Counted from the first letter of the stretch, positions 16,270 through 26,098 are shown. The stretch: 64,000 nucleotides of DNA from Muribaculaceae bacterium (GCA_014867205.1 WGUO01000002.1:1-64000); one strand, 5' to 3'. Numbers and translations: made by a program. The notes: a model not told the origin generated them from the letters alone.

Positions 16270-17016
16270 ATGAAAATGCTTGAAGGAAAAGTGGCTGTCA
16301 TCACCGGTGCAGCCCGTGGCATAGGAAAGGAAATAGCGCTTAAATTCGCTTCAGAGGGCGCCGACATCGCGTTTACCGACCTCGTGATTGACGAGAACGG
16401 CAAAAAGACCGAGGAGGAGATAGCAGCCCTCGGCGTCAAGTGCAAGGGCTATGCCTCGAATGCCGCCGACTTCGCCGCAACCGAGGAGACAGTCAAGCAG
16501 ATCAAGGATGACTTCGGACGCATCGACATCCTCGTCAACAACGCCGGAATCACCAAGGACGGCCTTATGCTCCGCATGACCGAGCAGCAGTGGGACGCCG
16601 TGATCGCAGTCAACCTCAAGTCCGCGTTCAATTATATCCACGCCGTTCTGCCGATCATGATGCGTCAGAAGTCAGGCTCTATCATCAACATGGCTTCGGT
16701 AGTCGGCGTACACGGCAACGCAGGCCAGGCCAACTACGCTGCCTCTAAGGCCGGACTCATCGCCCTGGCCAAGAGCATCGCCCAGGAGGTAGGCTCACGC
16801 GGCATCCGCGCCAACGCGATCGCCCCGGGATTCATCGAGACAGCCATGACGGCCGCCCTTCCCGACGAGATCCGCGCCGAGTGGTGCCAGAAGATTCCTC
16901 TGCGCCGCGGCGGCAAGGTCGAGGACATCGCCAACGTTGCGACTTTCCTCGCCTCGGACATGTCGAGCTATGTCACCGGCCAGGTTATCCAGGTCGACGG
17001 CGGCATGAACATGTAA
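16270..17016 (+). CDS. fabG: 3-oxoacyl-ACP reductase
   Basis: A 248-aa short-chain dehydrogenase that reduces 3-oxoacyl-ACP with NADPH in fatty-acid elongation. The cofactor loop TGAARGIGKE, the NNAGITKDGL motif, the catalytic serine in NMASVVGVHG, and YAASK (Tyr near residue 155) are all present. The end, QVIQVDGGMNM, is typical of FabG. It lies between a TetR gene and ispD and could be transcribed with either. Confidence 0.95.
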   Translation: MKMLEGKVAVITGAARGIGKEIALKFASEGADIAFTDLVIDENGKKTEEEIAALGVKCKGYASNAADFAATEETVKQIKDDFGRIDILVNNAGITKDGLMLRMTEQQWDAVIAVNLKSAFNYIHAVLPIMMRQKSGSIINMASVVGVHGNAGQANYAASKAGLIALAKSIAQEVGSRGIRANAIAPGFIETAMTAALPDEIRAEWCQKIPLRRGGKVEDIANVATFLASDMSSYVTGQVIQVDGGMNM

Positions 17017-17071
17017 TAACACATAAGCAGAGGCTACGGAGTCGACTCTACGCCCCGAACACATGCATGGC

Positions 17072-17752
17072 ATGAAGAAATATGCGCTGATAATGGCCGG
17101 CGGCGAGGGTCGCCGTGCCGGAGGAGAAATGCCCAAGCAGTTTGTCAAACTGCTTGGGATTCCTATGTTATGGTGGTCGGTGATGGCCTTCCACCGCGAG
17201 GACCCGGAGACCGAGATCTCGGTGGTGATGCACCCCGGATTTTTCGACGACTATGACCTGATGCTGTCCGGGCTGCCTCGCGAGGTCCGCGGCATACCCG
17301 TCAGGCTGGTGGCCGGAGGCCGCTCGCGTGGCGAGTCTGTGGCCAACGGACTGATGGCGCTGCCCGACACCCGCGACGCCCTGGTGGCAGTCCACGATGC
17401 CGCCCGACCTCTTGTCACCACCGATATGATAGCGCGTGGCTGGGAATGTGCCGCGCTCAACGGCGCCGCCGTACCGGCATGCCCTGTCACAGACTCCCTC
17501 CGCGAACTGACAGAAGGCGGCTCGACGGCTGTCGACCGCAGCCGGTTTGTCTCGGTGCAGACCCCGCAGGTCTTCCGCGCCGACATCCTCAAGAGCGCAT
17601 ACCGGCTCGAGGAGCGTCCGGAGTTCACTGACGATGCCTCGCGCGTCGAGGCCGACGGCGGCAGTATAACCCTCTACGACGGCATACCCGCCAACCTCAA
17701 GGTCACCAACCCCGCCGACTTCGCGATAGCAGAGACACTACTCAAACCCTAA
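17072..17752 (+). CDS. ispD: 2-C-methyl-D-erythritol 4-phosphate cytidylyltransferase
   Basis: The third step of the MEP isoprenoid pathway: MEP plus CTP to CDP-methylerythritol. The 226-aa protein shows the nucleotide-binding start LIMAGGEGRRAGGEMPKQF and the substrate region VAVHDAARPLVT, and it ends with NLKVTNPADFAIAE as in the family. ATG 17072 matches the family N-terminus better than the ATG at 17063. RecG follows after 4 bp, so the genes share a transcript. Confidence 0.94.
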   Translation: MKKYALIMAGGEGRRAGGEMPKQFVKLLGIPMLWWSVMAFHREDPETEISVVMHPGFFDDYDLMLSGLPREVRGIPVRLVAGGRSRGESVANGLMALPDTRDALVAVHDAARPLVTTDMIARGWECAALNGAAVPACPVTDSLRELTEGGSTAVDRSRFVSVQTPQVFRADILKSAYRLEERPEFTDDASRVEADGGSITLYDGIPANLKVTNPADFAIAETLLKP

Positions 17753-17756
17753 ACCA

Positions 17757-19901
17757 TTGTCCTTCCCCGATACTGACATAAAGTTTCTGAAAGGTGTCGG
17801 CGACAAGCGTGCAAAGCTTCTCGCCGACGAGCTTGAGATTCGCACATTCCGCGATATGCTCTACTATTTCCCTTTCCGTCACATAGACCGCACCCGGTTC
17901 TACAGCATCTCCGAGTTCACCGGAGAGATGCCGCTGGTGCAGGTCCGGGGGAAGTTCATCAGTTTCGACATCGAGGGCGAGGGGGCGCGCAAGCGTCTCG
18001 TCGGCCTCTTCTCCGACGGTCGTCGGCTGATGCAGTGCGTCTGGTTCAGCCGCGTCAACGCCCTGAAGGATGCCTACAAGACCGGTGTCGAGTATGTGCT
18101 GTTCGGCAAGCCGTCACAATACCGTGGCGACTGGAACATGGCGCACCCCGAGGTGTCGCAGTATAACCCGGCAGACCCGCCCAAGGGTTTTCAGGGAGTC
18201 TACAACATCACCGAGAAGATGCGCAAGGGTGGCTATTCCCCGAAATTTCTGTCGAATCTCGCCCGCAACCTCATCGAGCATCCCCGCTTCGGCACATTCC
18301 CTGAGACCCTGCCGCAAGAAGTCGTGGAGGCATACAGGCTGATGCCGCTGCGCGACGCATTGCGCAACCTGCACTTTCCGGAGAGTCCGGCCCTGCTGCA
18401 GAAGGCACGCGAGCGCATGAAGTTCGAGGAACTATTCTATCTGCAGCTGCACATATTGCGTTTCGCCCGTGCCCGCAGCCGTAAGATTCGCGGCCTGGTT
18501 TTCCAGAGAATCGGCGAGCGGTTCAACGGATTCTACAGAGACTGCCTTCCCTTCGAGCTGACCGGCGCACAGAAACGCGTGCTGCGCGAGATACGCGCCG
18601 ACATGCGCACCGGACGCCAGATGAACCGCCTGCTGCAGGGCGACGTCGGCTCAGGCAAGACCATGGTGGCCTTCATGTCAATGCTGATGGCTGTCGACAA
18701 CGGCTTCCAGGGGGCGCTGATGGTGCCTACCGAGATCCTGGCGACACAGCATTACGAGACACTCCGCACATGGGGAGACCGGATAGGCGTCAACGTGCGT
18801 CTGCTCACCGGAAGCACGCGCGCCTCCGAGCGGCGCGAGATTCACGAAGGACTGCTCGACGGCTCCATCCATATAATCGTCGGCACACACGCTCTGATCG
18901 AGGAAACTGTGCAGTTCCGCAGCCTCGGGCTGGTCGTGATCGACGAGCAGCACCGCTTCGGCGTGGCCCAGCGGGCCCGCATGTGGGCCAAGAGCGAGAC
19001 ACCCCCGCATGTGCTCGTCATGACCGCCACCCCTATCCCCCGCACTCTGGCCATGACCGTCTACGGCGACCTCGACGTGTCTGTCATCGACGAGCTCCCG
19101 CCGGGCCGCAAGCCGGTAGAGACCCTGCTCCGCTATGACGACAACCGCATGGAGGTCAACAGACTGCTCGGCCGCGAGCTCGCGGCCGGAAGGCAGGCAT
19201 ATATCGTATATCCCCTCATCTCGGAGAATCCCAAGCTCGAGCTCAAGAGCGTCGAGAGCGGATATGAGCGCATATGCGGCATATTCCCGCAATACAAGGT
19301 CTGCTGCGTGCATGGGCGCATGAAACCGGATGTCAAGGATGCCCAGATGCAGAAGTTCATCTCGGGCGAGGCCCGCATCCTGGTGGCCACCACCGTGATC
19401 GAGGTGGGCGTCAACGTACCCAACGCATCTGTGATGCTCATAGAGAACGCCGAGCGGTTCGGACTCTCGCAACTGCACCAGCTCAGGGGGCGCGTGGGCC
19501 GCGGCTCAGACCGCAGTTACTGCGTGCTCGTGACCAAGCAGCAGATCGGCTCCGACACACGTAAGCGGCTCAACATCATGACCGAGACCACCGACGGCTT
19601 CCTGATCTCGGAAGCCGACATGAAGCTCCGCGGACCCGGCGACATGGAGGGTACCCAGCAGAGCGGACTCGCCTTCGCCCTCAACATAGCCAACCTCGCC
19701 ACCGACGGCCAGATACTCAACTATGCCCGCCGGTGTGCACTACAGATACTCAACGCCCACCCCGAACTCGTGGAGACTCCGGGCGACGACGGTGACCGTG
19801 CTGAGGGGAAACTCCATATTTCCGCCGTTTCGGTCGATACATTACGTGCCGAATTGCGTTATAGATTCATGAAGAAGATAGACTGGTCACAAATTTCGTA
19901 A
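17757..19901 (+). CDS. recG: ATP-dependent DNA helicase RecG
   Basis: A 714-aa superfamily 2 helicase that remodels stalled forks and Holliday junctions. The N-terminal wedge domain is followed by motif I GDVGSGKT (near residue 295), motif II DEQH (near 395), motif III TATPIPRT, and the conserved C-terminal LRGPGDMEGTQQSG. Length is standard. The first family-like residues (DIKFLKGVGDKRAKLL) are preceded only by a TTG at 17757; the next ATG would remove the conserved start, so a TTG start is most likely. Four bp after ispD and 5 bp before the DEAD-box gene. Confidence 0.95.
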   Translation: MSFPDTDIKFLKGVGDKRAKLLADELEIRTFRDMLYYFPFRHIDRTRFYSISEFTGEMPLVQVRGKFISFDIEGEGARKRLVGLFSDGRRLMQCVWFSRVNALKDAYKTGVEYVLFGKPSQYRGDWNMAHPEVSQYNPADPPKGFQGVYNITEKMRKGGYSPKFLSNLARNLIEHPRFGTFPETLPQEVVEAYRLMPLRDALRNLHFPESPALLQKARERMKFEELFYLQLHILRFARARSRKIRGLVFQRIGERFNGFYRDCLPFELTGAQKRVLREIRADMRTGRQMNRLLQGDVGSGKTMVAFMSMLMAVDNGFQGALMVPTEILATQHYETLRTWGDRIGVNVRLLTGSTRASERREIHEGLLDGSIHIIVGTHALIEETVQFRSLGLVVIDEQHRFGVAQRARMWAKSETPPHVLVMTATPIPRTLAMTVYGDLDVSVIDELPPGRKPVETLLRYDDNRMEVNRLLGRELAAGRQAYIVYPLISENPKLELKSVESGYERICGIFPQYKVCCVHGRMKPDVKDAQMQKFISGEARILVATTVIEVGVNVPNASVMLIENAERFGLSQLHQLRGRVGRGSDRSYCVLVTKQQIGSDTRKRLNIMTETTDGFLISEADMKLRGPGDMEGTQQSGLAFALNIANLATDGQILNYARRCALQILNAHPELVETPGDDGDRAEGKLHISAVSVDTLRAELRYRFMKKIDWSQIS

Positions 19902-19906
19902 CACAA

Positions 19907-21244
19907 ATGAGAGAAAAGGAATTCCTGCCCCTTGTCAGGGAGCGGATGGGCATCGAGGCACTGAATCCGATGCAGCAAAAGATGATGCAGACCGCAGGTG
20001 AGGCCCGCGACATCATGCTGCTCTCGCCCACCGGCTCCGGCAAGACCCTGGCCTTCATACTGCCGATGCTCAAGATGCTCAGGCCAAGCACGGGACGTGT
20101 GCAGGCCGTCGTGATAGCCCCCTCGCGCGAGCTGGTGCTCCAGATCGCCGGCATACTGCGCAATATCGCTGCCGGCTTCAAGACCACACCCCTCTATGGG
20201 GGACACAAGGTCGAGGACGAGGTGAACTCGCTTCAGGCCGGCACAGACATCATCGTGGCCACTCCCGGCCGTCTGCTCGACCATATCAACCGCCGCAACG
20301 TCGATGTGCTGCCGACCAGGATACTCGTGCTCGACGAGTTCGACAAGTCGCTCGAGCTCGGGTTCGAGAAGGAGATGAAGAAGATCGTGGGCAGACTCAA
20401 GAACGTGAGCCGCAACATACTGACCTCGGCGACCCGCGCCGCGACGCTGCCGGACTTCCTGCAACTCACTGACCCGCTGACCCTCGACTTCCTCGGGGGC
20501 AACACCGACCTGCGCCGGCGCACCCGCGTGCACCGCGTGGACTCCGACAGCAACGACAAGCTCGAGTCGCTGCGCGTGCTGCTCGAGAACCTTGCCGCCG
20601 AGACCGGCGGCTATGAGCGCAGCATCGTGTTCGTCAACCACCGCGAAAGCGCTGAGCGGACCGCCCGCTGGCTGCGCTCCAAGGGGATACCCGCCGCCCT
20701 GTACCACGGCGCGCTCGACCAGCGCGACCGCGAGACGGCCGTCACGCTGTTCAACAACGGATCGCGCCCCGTGCTGGTCGCAACCGACCTTGCCTCTCGC
20801 GGCCTCGACATAGAGGGAGTCCGTAACGTCATCCACTATCACCAGCCGCTGACTCCCGAGACATACACCCACCGCAACGGCCGCACCGCGCGCGTCGACG
20901 CCGAGGGGGACATATATGTACTGGCAGGCCCGGACGAGGACATCAAGGAATATATAGAGTTCGACACCACGCGCTATCTCGACCCGGAGAAGAGGGCGCC
21001 TGAGACTGTCCCGCTCGAGACAATATACTTCTCTGCCGGACGGCGCGAGAAACTCTCGAAGGGCGACATAGTCGGCTTTCTCGTGAAGGAATGTGGACTC
21101 GACGCCGCTGACATAGGCCGCATCGACGTCTATGACCACTACGCCCTTGCTGCCGTCAGCGCCGCCAAGGCAACAGCAGCCCTGGAGCGCGCCAAAGGAA
21201 AGAGAATCAAGGGAGAGAAACGCATTATCTCCATCATTGACTGA
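19907..21244 (+). CDS. DEAD-box family RNA helicase, DbpA-like
   Basis: A 445-aa helicase: Q-motif region LNPMQQKMMQ, motif I SPTGSGKT (about residues 39-46), motif II VLDEFD (near 142; DEFD replaces DEAD), motif III SAT, motif VI HRNGRTAR. The C-terminal 75 residues (GDIVGFLVKECGLDAADIG) resemble the RNA-binding domain of DbpA, which targets 23S rRNA during ribosome assembly. It begins 5 bp after recG. RNA substrate is inferred. Confidence 0.9.
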   Translation: MREKEFLPLVRERMGIEALNPMQQKMMQTAGEARDIMLLSPTGSGKTLAFILPMLKMLRPSTGRVQAVVIAPSRELVLQIAGILRNIAAGFKTTPLYGGHKVEDEVNSLQAGTDIIVATPGRLLDHINRRNVDVLPTRILVLDEFDKSLELGFEKEMKKIVGRLKNVSRNILTSATRAATLPDFLQLTDPLTLDFLGGNTDLRRRTRVHRVDSDSNDKLESLRVLLENLAAETGGYERSIVFVNHRESAERTARWLRSKGIPAALYHGALDQRDRETAVTLFNNGSRPVLVATDLASRGLDIEGVRNVIHYHQPLTPETYTHRNGRTARVDAEGDIYVLAGPDEDIKEYIEFDTTRYLDPEKRAPETVPLETIYFSAGRREKLSKGDIVGFLVKECGLDAADIGRIDVYDHYALAAVSAAKATAALERAKGKRIKGEKRIISIID

Positions 21245-21350
21245 CCGCACCATCGGCACTGACAGTTCAGACAGACGCCCCTCGGAGCAGTTTCGGCGCG
21301 GCTTCATGCCGCTTTCAGTAAAAAATATTGGTCAATCAGTAAAATTTTAG

Positions 21351-21359
21351 TAATTTTGC
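21351..21359 (+). promoter_or_regulatory. -7 box for nifJ
   Basis: TAATTTTGC, with a possible TTG -33 element at 21328-21330. It leaves a leader of about 160 nt before nifJ; I see no known riboswitch in that leader. Confidence 0.6.
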
Positions 21360-21527
21360 AGAATAATTTCGAGCGAGTTTCTCTCCGTCAGGGAGTCGGA
21401 AACGCCTCGGAAGAGAGATATAGCCCTACCCGCAATACATATGAAAGACACCCAGAGTAATAATCTGTACGCTGAAAATGAGTAAATTCTAACAGTAAAA
21501 AGGTAATCATACATAATATAAACAACT

Positions 21528-24500
21528 ATGAGCAAGACAAAAAAATTTCTGACATGCGACGGCAACCAGGCCGCGGCGCATATCAGCTATATGTTTAGCG
21601 AAGTAGCTGCCATCTATCCCATCACACCGTCGTCGACGATGGCGGAGTATGTTGATGACTGGGCGGCTGCCGGACGCAAGAACATGTTCGGCGAGACTGT
21701 GCTGGTACAGGAGATGCAGAGCGAGGCAGGTGCCGCAGGTGCCGTTCACGGCTCCCTTCAGGCCGGCGCGCTGACATCGACCTATACGGCATCACAGGGC
21801 CTTCTGCTGATGATCCCCAACATGTACAAGATCGCCGGCGAGCTGCTCCCCTGCGTGTTCAACGTATCGGCACGCACCCTTGCGTCGCACGCGCTCAGCA
21901 TCTTCGGCGACCATCAGGATGTGATGGCCTGCCGCCAGACCGGTTTCGCGATGTTCTGCTCAGGCTCTGTCCAGGAGGTAATGGATCTTTCGGCCGTTCC
22001 TCATCTTGCCACCATCAAGAGCCGTGTGCCCTTCATCAATTTCTTCGACGGCTTCCGCACATCGCATGAGATCCAGAAGATCGAGGCCATGAGCGAGGAG
22101 GACCTCTTCCCTCTGATCGACCAGAAGGCACTGGCCGAGTTCCGCGCCCGCGCGCTCAACCCCGCCAAGCCTGTGGCTCGCGGCATGGCCGAGAACCCCG
22201 ACGTGTTCTTCCAGCACCGCGAGGCAAGCAACGCATATTATAACGCAGTCCCCGAGATTGTCGAGGAGTATATCAAGGAGATGAACCGCATCACAGGCCG
22301 CAACTACGGTCTGTTCGACTACTACGGCGACCCCGAGGCCGACCGAGTCATCATAGCCATGGGCTCCGTCACGGAGGCCATCAAGGAGACCATCGACTAT
22401 CTCCGCGAGAAGGGAGAGAAAGTCGGTCTGGTAAGCGTACACCTCTACCGCCCGTTCTCGGCTCGCCATTTCCTCGCCGCCGTTCCGGCATCTGCCAAGA
22501 AGATCGCCGTGCTCGACCGCACCAAGGAGCCGGGCGCTACCGGTGAGCCCCTCTATCTCGACGTCAAGGACTGCTTCTACGGCAAGGAGAACGCCCCGCT
22601 TATCGTGGGCGGCCGCTACGGACTCAGCTCCAAGGACACCACTCCGGCCCAGATGCTCGAGGTATTCGAGAACCTGAAGGCCGACGAGCCCCGCAACCAG
22701 TTCACTGTCGGCATCGTCGACGACCTCACCGGCCACTCGCTCCCCGTCGGCCCTGAAATCAACGTGGGCGGCAAGGGAATGTTCCAGGCCAAGTTCTACG
22801 GCCTCGGCGCAGACGGCACCGTGGGCGCCAACAAGAACTCCGTGAAGATCATCGGCGACAACACTGACAAGTACTGCCAGGCCTATTTCGCATATGACTC
22901 GAAGAAGTCGGGTGGCTTCACCTGCTCTCACCTCCGTTTCGGCGACGAGCCCATCCGCTCGACATATCTCGTGAACACGCCCAACTTCGTGGCATGCCAC
23001 GTACAGGCTTACCTGCATATGTACGACGTGACCCGCGGCCTCCAGCCCAACGGCACGTTCCTGCTCAACACCATCTGGGAGGGCGACGAGCTCGCCGAAA
23101 ACCTCCCCAACAAGGTTAAGCGATATTTCGCGAAGAACAACATCACCGTCTACTATATCAACGCGAGCAAGATAGCACAGGAGATCGGTCTGGGCAACCG
23201 CACCAACACCATTCTCCAGAGCGCGTTCTTCCGCATCACGGAGGTTATTCCCGTTGACCTTGCCATCGAGCAGATGAAGAAGTTCATCGTGAAGTCTTAC
23301 GGCAAGAAGGGCGAGAACATCGTCAACATGAACAACCAGGCCGTAGACCGCGGCGGCGAGTACCACAAACTCGAGGTAAAGGCCGAGTGGGCTGACCTCG
23401 CCGATGACGCGCCCAAGGCCACACCGGCTCCCGAGTTCATCGAGACCGTTGTACGCCCAATCAACGCACAGGATGGCGACCTTCTGCCCGTGAGCGCGTT
23501 CAAGGAGAACGCCGACGGCACATGGCAGCAGGGCACAGCCGCCTACGAGAAGCGCGGCGTGGCCGCTTTCGTTCCCGAGTGGAACCAGGCCAACTGTATC
23601 CAGTGCAACAAATGCTCGTATGTCTGCCCCCACGCAGCCATCCGTCCGTTCGTGCTGACTCCCGAGGAGGCTGCCGCCGCACCCTTCGGCGACGACCACT
23701 CGAAGCCGGCTCTCGGCAAGACAATGGCCGGTATGCGTTTCGTTCAGCAGGTTGACGTGCTCGACTGTCTCGGCTGCGGCAACTGCGTCGATGTCTGCCC
23801 GGGCATGAAGGGCGAGAAGGCCCTCAAGATGATGCCTCTCGAGACACAGCTCGACCAGGACAAGAACTGGGAGTGGCTCGTGAAGAATGTAAAGAACAAG
23901 GCAAATCTCGTAGACGTATCGCTCAACGTGAAGAACAGCCAGTTCGCACAGCCTCTCTTCGAGTTCTCGGGCGCCTGCTCGGGTTGCGGCGAGACTCCCT
24001 ACCTGAAGCTCATCACCCAGCTCTACGGCTCGCGCGAGGTTGTGGCCAACGCCACCGGCTGTAGCTCGATCTACTCGGGCTCTGTACCCTCTACCCCCTA
24101 TACCACAGACGAGAACGGCCACGGTCCGGCATGGGCCAACTCGCTGTTCGAGGACTTCTGCGAGTATGGTCTCGGCATGCGCATAGCATACGAGAAGCTC
24201 CGCGACCGTGTTAAGGAGTCGGCACAGAGCATCGCAGCCAACGCAGAGGCTCCGCAGGCTATCCGCGACGCCGCACAGGCATGGCTCGACGCCCGCAACG
24301 ACGCCAAGGAGTCATACATCAAGGGCAACGCTCTCGTAGAGGCTTGCCGTCCCGGTGCCGAGAAGGGCTGCGAGGACTGCAAGAACATCGTCAATCTGTC
24401 GGCTTACCTCACCAAGCGCAGCCAGTGGATTATCGGCGGTGACGGCGCAAGCTATGACATCGGTTTCGGCGGTCTCGACCATGTGATCGCCTCAGGCAAG

Positions 24501-25124
24501 GATGTCAACATCCTCGTGCTCGACACCGAGGTTTACTCGAACACCGGTGGCCAGTCGTCGAAGTCGACTCCTATCGGCGCCATCGCGAAGTTTGCCGCTG
24601 CCGGCAAGCGTATCCGCAAGAAGGACCTCGGCCTCATAGCCACTACCTACGGCTATGTATACGTCGCACAGATCGCCATGGGTGCTGACAACGCACAGAC
24701 GCTCAAGGCAATCCGCGAGGCAGAGGCCTATGACGGACCTTCACTCGTGATAGCATACGCTCCCTGTATCAACCATGGTATCAAGAAGGGCATGGGCCAC
24801 AGCCAGGAGGAGGAGAAGCAGGCCGTTGAATGCGGTTACTGGCAACTCTGGCGCTACAACCCCGAGCTCGAGGCTAAGGGAGAGAATCCCTTCTCGCTCG
24901 ACTCGAAGGAGCCTGACTGGAGCAAGTTCGACGACTTCCTGAAAGGAGAGGTTCGTTTCGCGTCGCTCTACAAGATGTTCCCGAAGGATGCCGACGAGCT
25001 CTTCAAGGCAGCCCGCGAGAACGCCCAGTGGCGCTACAACAACTACAAGCGCCTCGCAGCGCAGAACTGGGGCACCGATCCCGAGCTGACGCCCGAGGAG
25101 ATCGCCCTCCGCAAGAACGACTAA
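21528..25124 (+). CDS. nifJ: Pyruvate:ferredoxin (flavodoxin) oxidoreductase
   Basis: A 1198-aa single-chain PFOR: pyruvate plus CoA plus oxidised ferredoxin to acetyl-CoA, CO2 and reduced ferredoxin, the main pyruvate route in anaerobes. Domain order is the usual one: N-terminal pyruvate domains, the gamma domain (after about residue 415), a two-cluster ferredoxin domain with CIQCNKCSYVCP (near 689) and CLGCGNCVDVCPG (near 746), then the TPP domain with CSGCGETPYLKL (third cluster) and GDGASYDIGFGG (near 970) ending in NTGGQSSKSTP. Monocistronic, with its own promoter and terminator. It uses the product of the pyruvate kinase encoded upstream. Confidence 0.97.
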   Translation: MSKTKKFLTCDGNQAAAHISYMFSEVAAIYPITPSSTMAEYVDDWAAAGRKNMFGETVLVQEMQSEAGAAGAVHGSLQAGALTSTYTASQGLLLMIPNMYKIAGELLPCVFNVSARTLASHALSIFGDHQDVMACRQTGFAMFCSGSVQEVMDLSAVPHLATIKSRVPFINFFDGFRTSHEIQKIEAMSEEDLFPLIDQKALAEFRARALNPAKPVARGMAENPDVFFQHREASNAYYNAVPEIVEEYIKEMNRITGRNYGLFDYYGDPEADRVIIAMGSVTEAIKETIDYLREKGEKVGLVSVHLYRPFSARHFLAAVPASAKKIAVLDRTKEPGATGEPLYLDVKDCFYGKENAPLIVGGRYGLSSKDTTPAQMLEVFENLKADEPRNQFTVGIVDDLTGHSLPVGPEINVGGKGMFQAKFYGLGADGTVGANKNSVKIIGDNTDKYCQAYFAYDSKKSGGFTCSHLRFGDEPIRSTYLVNTPNFVACHVQAYLHMYDVTRGLQPNGTFLLNTIWEGDELAENLPNKVKRYFAKNNITVYYINASKIAQEIGLGNRTNTILQSAFFRITEVIPVDLAIEQMKKFIVKSYGKKGENIVNMNNQAVDRGGEYHKLEVKAEWADLADDAPKATPAPEFIETVVRPINAQDGDLLPVSAFKENADGTWQQGTAAYEKRGVAAFVPEWNQANCIQCNKCSYVCPHAAIRPFVLTPEEAAAAPFGDDHSKPALGKTMAGMRFVQQVDVLDCLGCGNCVDVCPGMKGEKALKMMPLETQLDQDKNWEWLVKNVKNKANLVDVSLNVKNSQFAQPLFEFSGACSGCGETPYLKLITQLYGSREVVANATGCSSIYSGSVPSTPYTTDENGHGPAWANSLFEDFCEYGLGMRIAYEKLRDRVKESAQSIAANAEAPQAIRDAAQAWLDARNDAKESYIKGNALVEACRPGAEKGCEDCKNIVNLSAYLTKRSQWIIGGDGASYDIGFGGLDHVIASGKDVNILVLDTEVYSNTGGQSSKSTPIGAIAKFAAAGKRIRKKDLGLIATTYGYVYVAQIAMGADNAQTLKAIREAEAYDGPSLVIAYAPCINHGIKKGMGHSQEEEKQAVECGYWQLWRYNPELEAKGENPFSLDSKEPDWSKFDDFLKGEVRFASLYKMFPKDADELFKAARENAQWRYNNYKRLAAQNWGTDPELTPEEIALRKND

Positions 25125-25167
25125 TCAGTCTGCGCAAGAAAGACAAATTAAAAGTTAGAACCTGATA

Positions 25168-25203
25168 TTAAAGGCCGGCCACACCCCAGTGACCGGCCTT
25201 TAA
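25168..25203 (+). terminator. Terminator after nifJ
   Basis: Stem 25168-25178 with 25193-25203 (TTAAAGGCCGG / CCGGCCTTTAA), an 11-bp perfect inverted repeat 43 bp after the stop. AT-rich ends on both sides allow termination in either direction. Confidence 0.75.
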
Positions 25204-25274
25204 TATAAATATTGGATCAAACAAAACAGTTCAGATATATTCTAATATGCAGTATTTATTTCCAATAAATTTTG

Positions 25275-25283
25275 TATCTTTGC
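25275..25283 (+). promoter_or_regulatory. -7 box in front of the DUF1016 remnant
   Basis: TATCTTTGC, a perfect -7 box, about 40 nt before the first ATG of the truncated gene. The promoter outlived the gene. Confidence 0.5.
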
Positions 25284-25323
25284 AGACCTACATGGCATAC
25301 AATTGCCATTCACATTTCACCAC

Positions 25324-25657
25324 ATGAGCAAACTGATTAAAACCGATGCCGAATACTCCAGATGGATTCAGGAGTTAAAAGAACGCTACCGCCGCAGTCA
25401 GATTAAAGCTGCTGCACAAGTGAACTGCGAGATGCTCCGTTTTTACTGGTCGCTCGGTCGTGACATTGTGTCACGTGATGCCGAGAATGTATATGGTACC
25501 GGATTCTATCGAAATCTCAGTCAGGATTTGAAGGCGGCCATTCCGGAAGCCGATGGCTTTTCTCGACAGAACCTGCAATATATGAAGAAGATGTATCTTT
25601 TTTATAGTGAGACGCCTACAAATTGCCAACAAGTTGTTGGCACATCTGCAGTTATCA
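25324..25657 (+). pseudogene. 5' fragment of a DUF1016 (YhcG-like) nuclease gene
   Basis: About 110 codons match the N-terminal DUF1016 helical domain: a tryptophan near the start, MLRFYWSLGRDIV, then GFYRNLSQDLKAAIPEADGF and NLQYMKKMYLFY. Full-length YhcG-like PDDEXK proteins are about 330-380 aa; here homology stops near 25640 and the whole nuclease domain is missing. The frame runs on to a stop in unrelated sequence at 25699-25701. Directly fused to it, in another frame, is a HigA-like antitoxin fragment. Clearly a remnant. Confidence 0.75.
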
Positions 25658-25813
25658 ATGACTTCAAGAGTAGAGGAATTGCTGCCTCATGTGAAGGATG
25701 ACACGCCACGTACTGATCCATACAGCATGGAACTTGAATTGCTTTCTGGTCTTGTCGCGGACTATTCCGATGAGCACTTTGCCATCGGCGAGCCGTCATT
25801 GATAGGTCACTAA
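25658..25813 (+). pseudogene. Truncated HigA-like antitoxin fragment
   Basis: Fifty-one codons from ATG 25658. The segment YSMELELLSGLVADYSDEHF and the following IGEPSL match the linker found before the helix-turn-helix of HigA-type (COG5499) antitoxins. The DNA-binding domain that should follow is gone. It lies one frame off the DUF1016 remnant and begins where that homology stops, so a deletion joined the two. Family assignment is by motif memory, moderate. Confidence 0.55.
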
Positions 25814-25970
25814 ACTTTCAATTATTCGGGAATGCAATTCTTTATCGTGTCAGGATTCAAAACGTCTGGTATCGGAGCAGAAAATAGTGGGGGTCGTTTA
25901 AAATATGTTAAAAAACATGGTTTTGATGCATTTTTTCGATGAAAAATTTGGTGGGTAATCAAAAAAGCAG

Positions 25971-25979
25971 TAATTTTGC
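25971..25979 (+). promoter_or_regulatory. -7 box of the tRNA gene
   Basis: TAATTTTGC ending 12 nt before the tRNA 5' end, with TTTG at 25947-25950 as a possible -33 element. Confidence 0.65.
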
Positions 25980-25991
25980 ATCGTTAAACAT

Positions 25992-26066
<75 letters not shown>

Positions 26067-26069
26067 AGC

Positions 26070-26098
26070 ACGGATCGAGACTTCTCGGTCCGTTTTTT
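26070..26098 (+). terminator. Terminator of the tRNA gene
   Basis: Ten-base-pair stem (26070-26079 with 26084-26093, one G-U pair) and a T-run to 26098, starting 4 nt after the tRNA CCA. Confidence 0.88.

Noticed and set aside
19859..21307. A 482-codon frame antisense to the DEAD-box helicase
   Set aside because: Composition artefact of the complementary strand; all helicase motifs lie on the plus strand.
21960..24122. A 720-codon frame antisense to nifJ
   Set aside because: Long only because codon bias leaves the complement open. No domains, while PFOR motifs are complete on the plus strand.
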